A stretch of 64,000 bases of DNA from Angiostrongylus vasorum (Eukaryota > Nematoda > Chromadorea > Rhabditida > Metastrongylidae). Below are positions 60,110-64,000 of the stretch, in pieces (positions within the stretch are counted from its first letter, which is position 1; each line of letters begins with the position of its first letter). The stretch covers positions 124,001-188,000 of the forward strand of contig JADANN010000268.1 in NCBI GenBank assembly GCA_018806985.1, given 5' to 3'. A program made the position numbers and the translations under genes. Below the pieces are notes generated by a model, which worked only from the letters and a program-made list of their open reading frames with translations, was not told the DNA's origin and made no database searches.

Positions 60110-60432
60110 AGAATAACGAATAAGGCGTTCGGCGTCATCAATTCCTGTGGGATGTGCTATCTATTCAATATCACTAAGCATCATTAGATGTAACTGAATA
60201 CATATCTGGCCTATGAACAGACTTGTGGTGGCCCACCGATGGGTAAAGATGCTGCTGCGGGACATCGATTTAGTGCACCGATGTGTAAAGACACTTGTAC
60301 AAGAAATCGAATCAGCCTGGTAACAATTTGCCGACCTCGGAGCGATGAAAGGCTTGGTGAGCCTGGTATGCGGGGATCGATCCTACATGTATTGCGGGAC
60401 GCCTACGACCACTTCGCCACACGCGCCCTCTA
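60110..60432 (-). repeat. S1 SINE copy with a duplicated centre
   Basis: On + it has the tail aataaggcgttcggcgtcat, body cattagatgtaactgaatac, then two copies of the accgatg-gtaaaga block near 60236 and 60278. The centre is gtaacaatttgccgacctcg and the head gaccacttcgccacacgcgc. Confidence 0.8.
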
Positions 60433-60507
60433 TAACTATATAATAGGCAATGGTGAATAATATTATTCAAGTGAATCAAAAATCCATTAGCTAAATTAAT
60501 TCAGTTT

Positions 60508-62080
60508 ATGGGTGATGAGGATTCTAATAATAGCACTACTTCCGAAAAGAAGTAAGTATGGATAGTTTTTTTTAATATTTTGCCCAAAGTAGTGTATTCC
60601 ACTTAGTGTAATTTAACGAACAAGCACAGGTTTGTTAATGAAGTGGACCAGTTATCCGCGCAAGTCTAAGGAACCAGCTGACTTCATCATTTGCTTGCTG
60701 CTGTGTGAAAATTTAAATAAATGAGGACGATTACATTGGCTGGACTGCTTACTTCTTCGCCTCGTGGATTCATACATGCTTTCTTCCCACTTTTGATTTT
60801 CTAAGTCTAAACTTCAAAGCAACCGAGTACCATAATAATCATGCACGACGCTGAAGTATTAACAACCGAGTTCGTTTGTATTACAGGGTACCTGTTACCG
60901 CTGTGCTATCCGCGCCAAAGTTCTTATAGCAATAAGGATGTGTACTTGAAAAGGAATCCATATGGGGAGTATTCCAGTCTTCCATCGAAAACAGTCTTTT
61001 ATGGATATTTGTGCAAGATTTTCACCATTTTTCGTTTTAGGGACTGTAGCTGTTAGAGAGACGTTCCAGAATGGCCACCATGGTCAGGCGCCTTGTTTTG
61101 CGGATCGGAAGATTTTCCACGCTTGCCCCTATGTTGCCAAAAGGGCGGCGTTTATTCCTCGCACTGCTTTGCTCTCAGTTAGCTTCGATATATAAGTGCC
61201 AATCAGGAGAAGATGACTGTAAAGTGACTAGAAACTATTCCATATTTGTGAATTTTATTGGACCTTATCGTTACTGTAAACTGAACCCGCTGTTTCATCT
61301 GGAAGGATGTATTGCTAATTTATTTCTTATCTTGATTTATGTATTGTTTCCAATGCTATAGTAATCTTTATTTGTTTTGCTGTCGTATTGTGCATCAAAA
61401 GCCGTTTTAGCCACCCTTTGTTGTTCATAAAGACCCATCACAACGATAAAGGACGAAAAAAGGATAAAGCTTTCTGCGTTGATGAATCTCTGAGGGATGC
61501 GCCTTACATTCGACTTCATTAAGCATCGTTAGGAGGTGATTGAATGCATATCAGGCCTTTACAATGATTTGCGGTGGCCTATCGATGTGTCGAGCCAGTG
61601 CTGCTATCCTACCAGATAAGTCTGGTAACAATTTTCAAACTCCGGAAGGATGGAAAACTTGGTGTGCCATGGGCGCTGGGATCGATTCCACATGTATGTT
61701 TCAGGGCGCCTCCCACAACTGTATTGCACGCGCCCTCTCGCCCCCCATCACAACGATAGGGAACAATTATCACAACTCGGATTAACAAGTATTTACAACG
61801 ATTGTGTTCCATCTACGCGAAAGATGTGCAAATTACGTGTCCAATAACACATTTAACCATCCTCGTATGACTTTTAAGCTGAGACACGTCATCCATTCGT
61901 CCCGCTGTTTTGTTACCACCATTCCTGGGTGTAACAGAGCTCGTGTGTGGCTTCTGCTGAGACTTCAGCATTTTCCCTCTCATCTCCTCACTCACATCCT
62001 TTGATTTCTTCAGGGATCTTAAGACGGCCCTGCTAGACCGTCCCCCAGATTCACTTTATAATTCCGCTAGATCGACAACG
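60508..62080 (+). CDS. First two exons of an unidentified gene
   Basis: Exon 1 (60508-60551) starts ATG GGT GAT and encodes MGDEDSNNSTTSEK. It ends in phase 2 at gtaagt. The ATG is 3 bp after an acceptor (ttaattcag), consistent with spliced-leader trans-splicing. Exon 2 (62014-62080) follows ttgatttcttcag, resumes in phase, and encodes DLKTALLDRPPDSLYNSAR, ending in phase 0 at gtttgt. No later exon was found before the LINE at 63 kb, so the gene probably continues beyond the window. The intron holds an S1 copy. I do not recognise the protein; the start is hydrophilic with no signal peptide. Confidence 0.6.
61450..61740 (-). repeat. S1 tRNA-derived SINE copy
   Basis: On + it has the tail aaaaaaggataaagctttct, centre accagataagtctggtaaca and head gtattgcacgcgccctctcg. 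It lies in the intron of the gene starting at 60508. Confidence 0.9.
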
Positions 62081-63003
62081 GTTTGTATCCTTGTGACTCC
62101 GATTCTTATAGTCTGACAGCGATACTTTCGACTAGCCGACCGATCGAACAAAGATTATGTAGCAAATCGAATTCGTGATACATTAGAAGTAACAAACATA
62201 CAGTGATGTTCTGGTTGTTAAAGATGGTGTGCTTTCAATTACATCATGGCTGTCGTCTCTATGCCAACTTCCGATTTAGGCCAATGAAGCCTTGTGAAAA
62301 CAGATGAAATGGTAAGTGTAACCCTTTTAGTCACTACAAGCTAAAGTTTAGAGGTACTATAGTAAAGTCAGTCACAATATTTAAATGAGTACATTATTGG
62401 TCACCACTGTTAAAACATCGTATATGAAAGGGTAAGTAATGAAACACGGTTTAAGTGCTTCAAAAACGGGAAGCAATTCAAAGCAATGGTCTACGAAGAC
62501 TGCGCAAAAGATGCCTATCGATCCGATGTGATCAGATGCATCGTTTAAAAATATGCTGTCCACATTTACATTGTGCCATCCTTTGCAGATAGGTTTTATC
62601 ACCTGTAATAAGGGGAGCGGCAAAAGGTTTTCTAGTTTGTGTTTCAGCTCTCTGACAGCGCTCAGTAAACGACGAATTATACTCTAATTTGTATTGATCG
62701 TGCTTATCTGTACCAGTTGCTTTAAGCTTTTGGAGGAGTGCACAAAACATTACCAATAAAGGCTGTGAATGAAAGCTTCATATTAGATACTGAGATTTAG
62801 AGGAACGTTTGGAGCATGTTCTACAAATTGCAGGCTATCAACTCAAATCCCTAACACCTCTCGTTTAAGACCTCATGTGAGCCGGTGAGCGACAGACCTG
62901 TGAAAATAATAGGTATCGATTACTGTCTCAACATATCTGCGTTACACAGCTGTGCCATGTTTAATGTAGTTGCTCACATTCACCTGTACTGAACGGGAAG
63001 TTT
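62081..63003. other. Stretch with nothing firmly recognised
   Basis: A donor-like word (atg|gtaagt) follows an acceptor (ttccgatttag) near 62277-62312, but all three frames between them stop. No repeat family was seen. Confidence 0.4.
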
Positions 63004-63004
63004 A

Positions 63005-64000
63005 ACTTACTTACTTGGATACTTGTACGGTCCGTCTCCACCAGCTGTGCGGACCCCAGCACATATGCCATTCGTTCCTTTCTCTCGCAATCGTAGTCCA
63101 TGGTGGTGGTCTTGTTCGAGCATGATATCGCTTGCGAGTCTCGCACCGTGATCTGTAAAACAACTGCAGCTGCGGGTACAGCTGATTAACTTTGTTTACG
63201 AACACGTCCGCCCAACGTGTAGGTGGGCGTCCTGAGGGGACGTTTGCATTCTCTTGGAGTCCACTCTACTGTTCTTTTTGTCCATCTGTCGTCCGTTCAT
63301 CTCATTTTGTGACCGCCCCATCTATGTTTCGCTATCGATGTATATTCTCCTGGATCTCGAAGATGTGACAGATTTTGAAGGTCAGAGCTTCGCATTCCGG
63401 CTAGATATTGAGAGTGCCGGTTATATTTCAGAAGACATCGCTCAAGCGCTCTGTGAGTAGTGCGAAGCATTCTTGACGTAGTTAAAGTGTCAACTCATCT
63501 CTCCGCATCATAACAGAGCGCTGAGAGGACCGTAGAGTCGAAGAGGTGAGCGCGGATTTTCGAGTCCTTCAGTTGGTCGGTGGCTTCTTTGAGAGGCCCG
63601 AATGCGGCCCTATGCTGCTCTCCTTCTTCTATCTATTTCCTCCTTCATGTTGTTTTCCATGTTCATTGATCGCCCAAAGTATACGTACGAGGTGGTCGTC
63701 TCTGCAATAAGAGAGCCATCCAATTCAATTTTTCCGCCTTCGCACCATGGTTTTTCATGAACTGGGTCTTCTTTCGATTTATGCGAAATCCAATGTTTTT
63801 CCCCGCTTCGTTGAGCTCGTTGATCATCATCTCTGCTTCGCTACTAGTTCTTGAGAAGATGACAATGTCGTCGGCAAAACGAAGGTTTGATGGGAATTTT
63901 TCGTCAATACGTATGCCTTTCTCATCCCAGTCGAGTGACTTCATTATCCACTGCAGTGCGGCACTGAACAGCTTTGGCGATATTGTGTCGCCCTGTCGAA
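63005..64000 (-). mobile_element. RTE-A LINE copy running off the window
   Basis: On + it starts at the 3' tail (acttacttggatacttgtac, then ccaccagctgtgcggacccc). It continues through C-terminal sequence to RT at 63944-63663, which has an intact catalytic block ([10 protein letters not shown]) followed by RINRKKTQFM. The 5' part lies beyond 64000. This is the best-preserved RT active site of RTE-A here, although the C-terminal part carries frameshifts. Confidence 0.85.

Noticed and set aside
61071..61361. 96-codon + open frame with hydrophobic stretches
   Set aside because: It lies in the intron between two well-joined exons and lacks splice sites or motifs of its own.

Overview
This is eukaryotic DNA. 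The best fit is a clade V (strongylid, hookworm-like) nematode. That placement is inferred from three things: short introns with TTTCAG-type acceptors, acceptor sites placed just 5' of start codons (candidate spliced-leader sites), and a dense mix of RTE LINEs, Penelope-like elements (PLEs) and tRNA-derived SINEs. There are no bacterial operons, no CRISPR array and no rRNA. The species cannot be named from the sequence alone.

Genes were built by hand by joining exons whose splice phases agree. (1) 3928-4718 (+): a three-exon gene for a basic protein of about 109 residues. (2) 5494-7608 (+): a multi-exon gene ending in a long Ser/Thr/Lys/Arg-rich exon; one intron appears to be GC-AG. (3) 26388-28301 (+): the 3' half of a gene of unknown function, six exons in phase. 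(4) 31886-57140 (+): the main gene, a 25-kb CNNM/ancient conserved domain protein (Mg2+ transport family). It has a signal-peptide exon, an extracellular exon, DUF21 membrane exons, a CBS pair and a cyclic-nucleotide-binding-like tail. (5) 60508 onward (+): the first two exons of a gene that leaves the recognisable region. A signal-peptide exon near 2.3 kb (-) faces a damaged inverted copy of itself.

Most of the window is repeats. S1 is a tRNA-derived SINE of about 290 bp, seen about 25 times on both strands. S2 is a non-autonomous repeat of about 390 bp, eight copies, whose 3' end matches the 3' end of the resident RTE LINE, so the LINE probably mobilises it. S3 is another tRNA-headed SINE; it shares its central block with S1 but has a different head and tail. 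FB is a fold-back element of about 380 bp with a tRNA-like promoter. Autonomous elements are RTE-A (22-26 kb, 42-45 kb, 63-64 kb), RTE-B (33.5-36 kb, 38-40 kb) and a PLE with RT and GIY-YIG domains (49-51 kb, with fragments at 1.5-2.0 kb and 59.2-59.9 kb). All are decayed by stops and frameshifts.

The CNNM introns hold two RTE-B copies, one RTE-A copy, the PLE, and many SINE and FB copies. Every recognised LINE or PLE body inside the gene is antisense to it. I see no single new functional system. The most unusual signals are the SINE superfamily with a shared core, the S2/RTE tail match, the RTE-in-RTE nest, and the PLE bounded by inverted arms carrying a hammerhead-like core.
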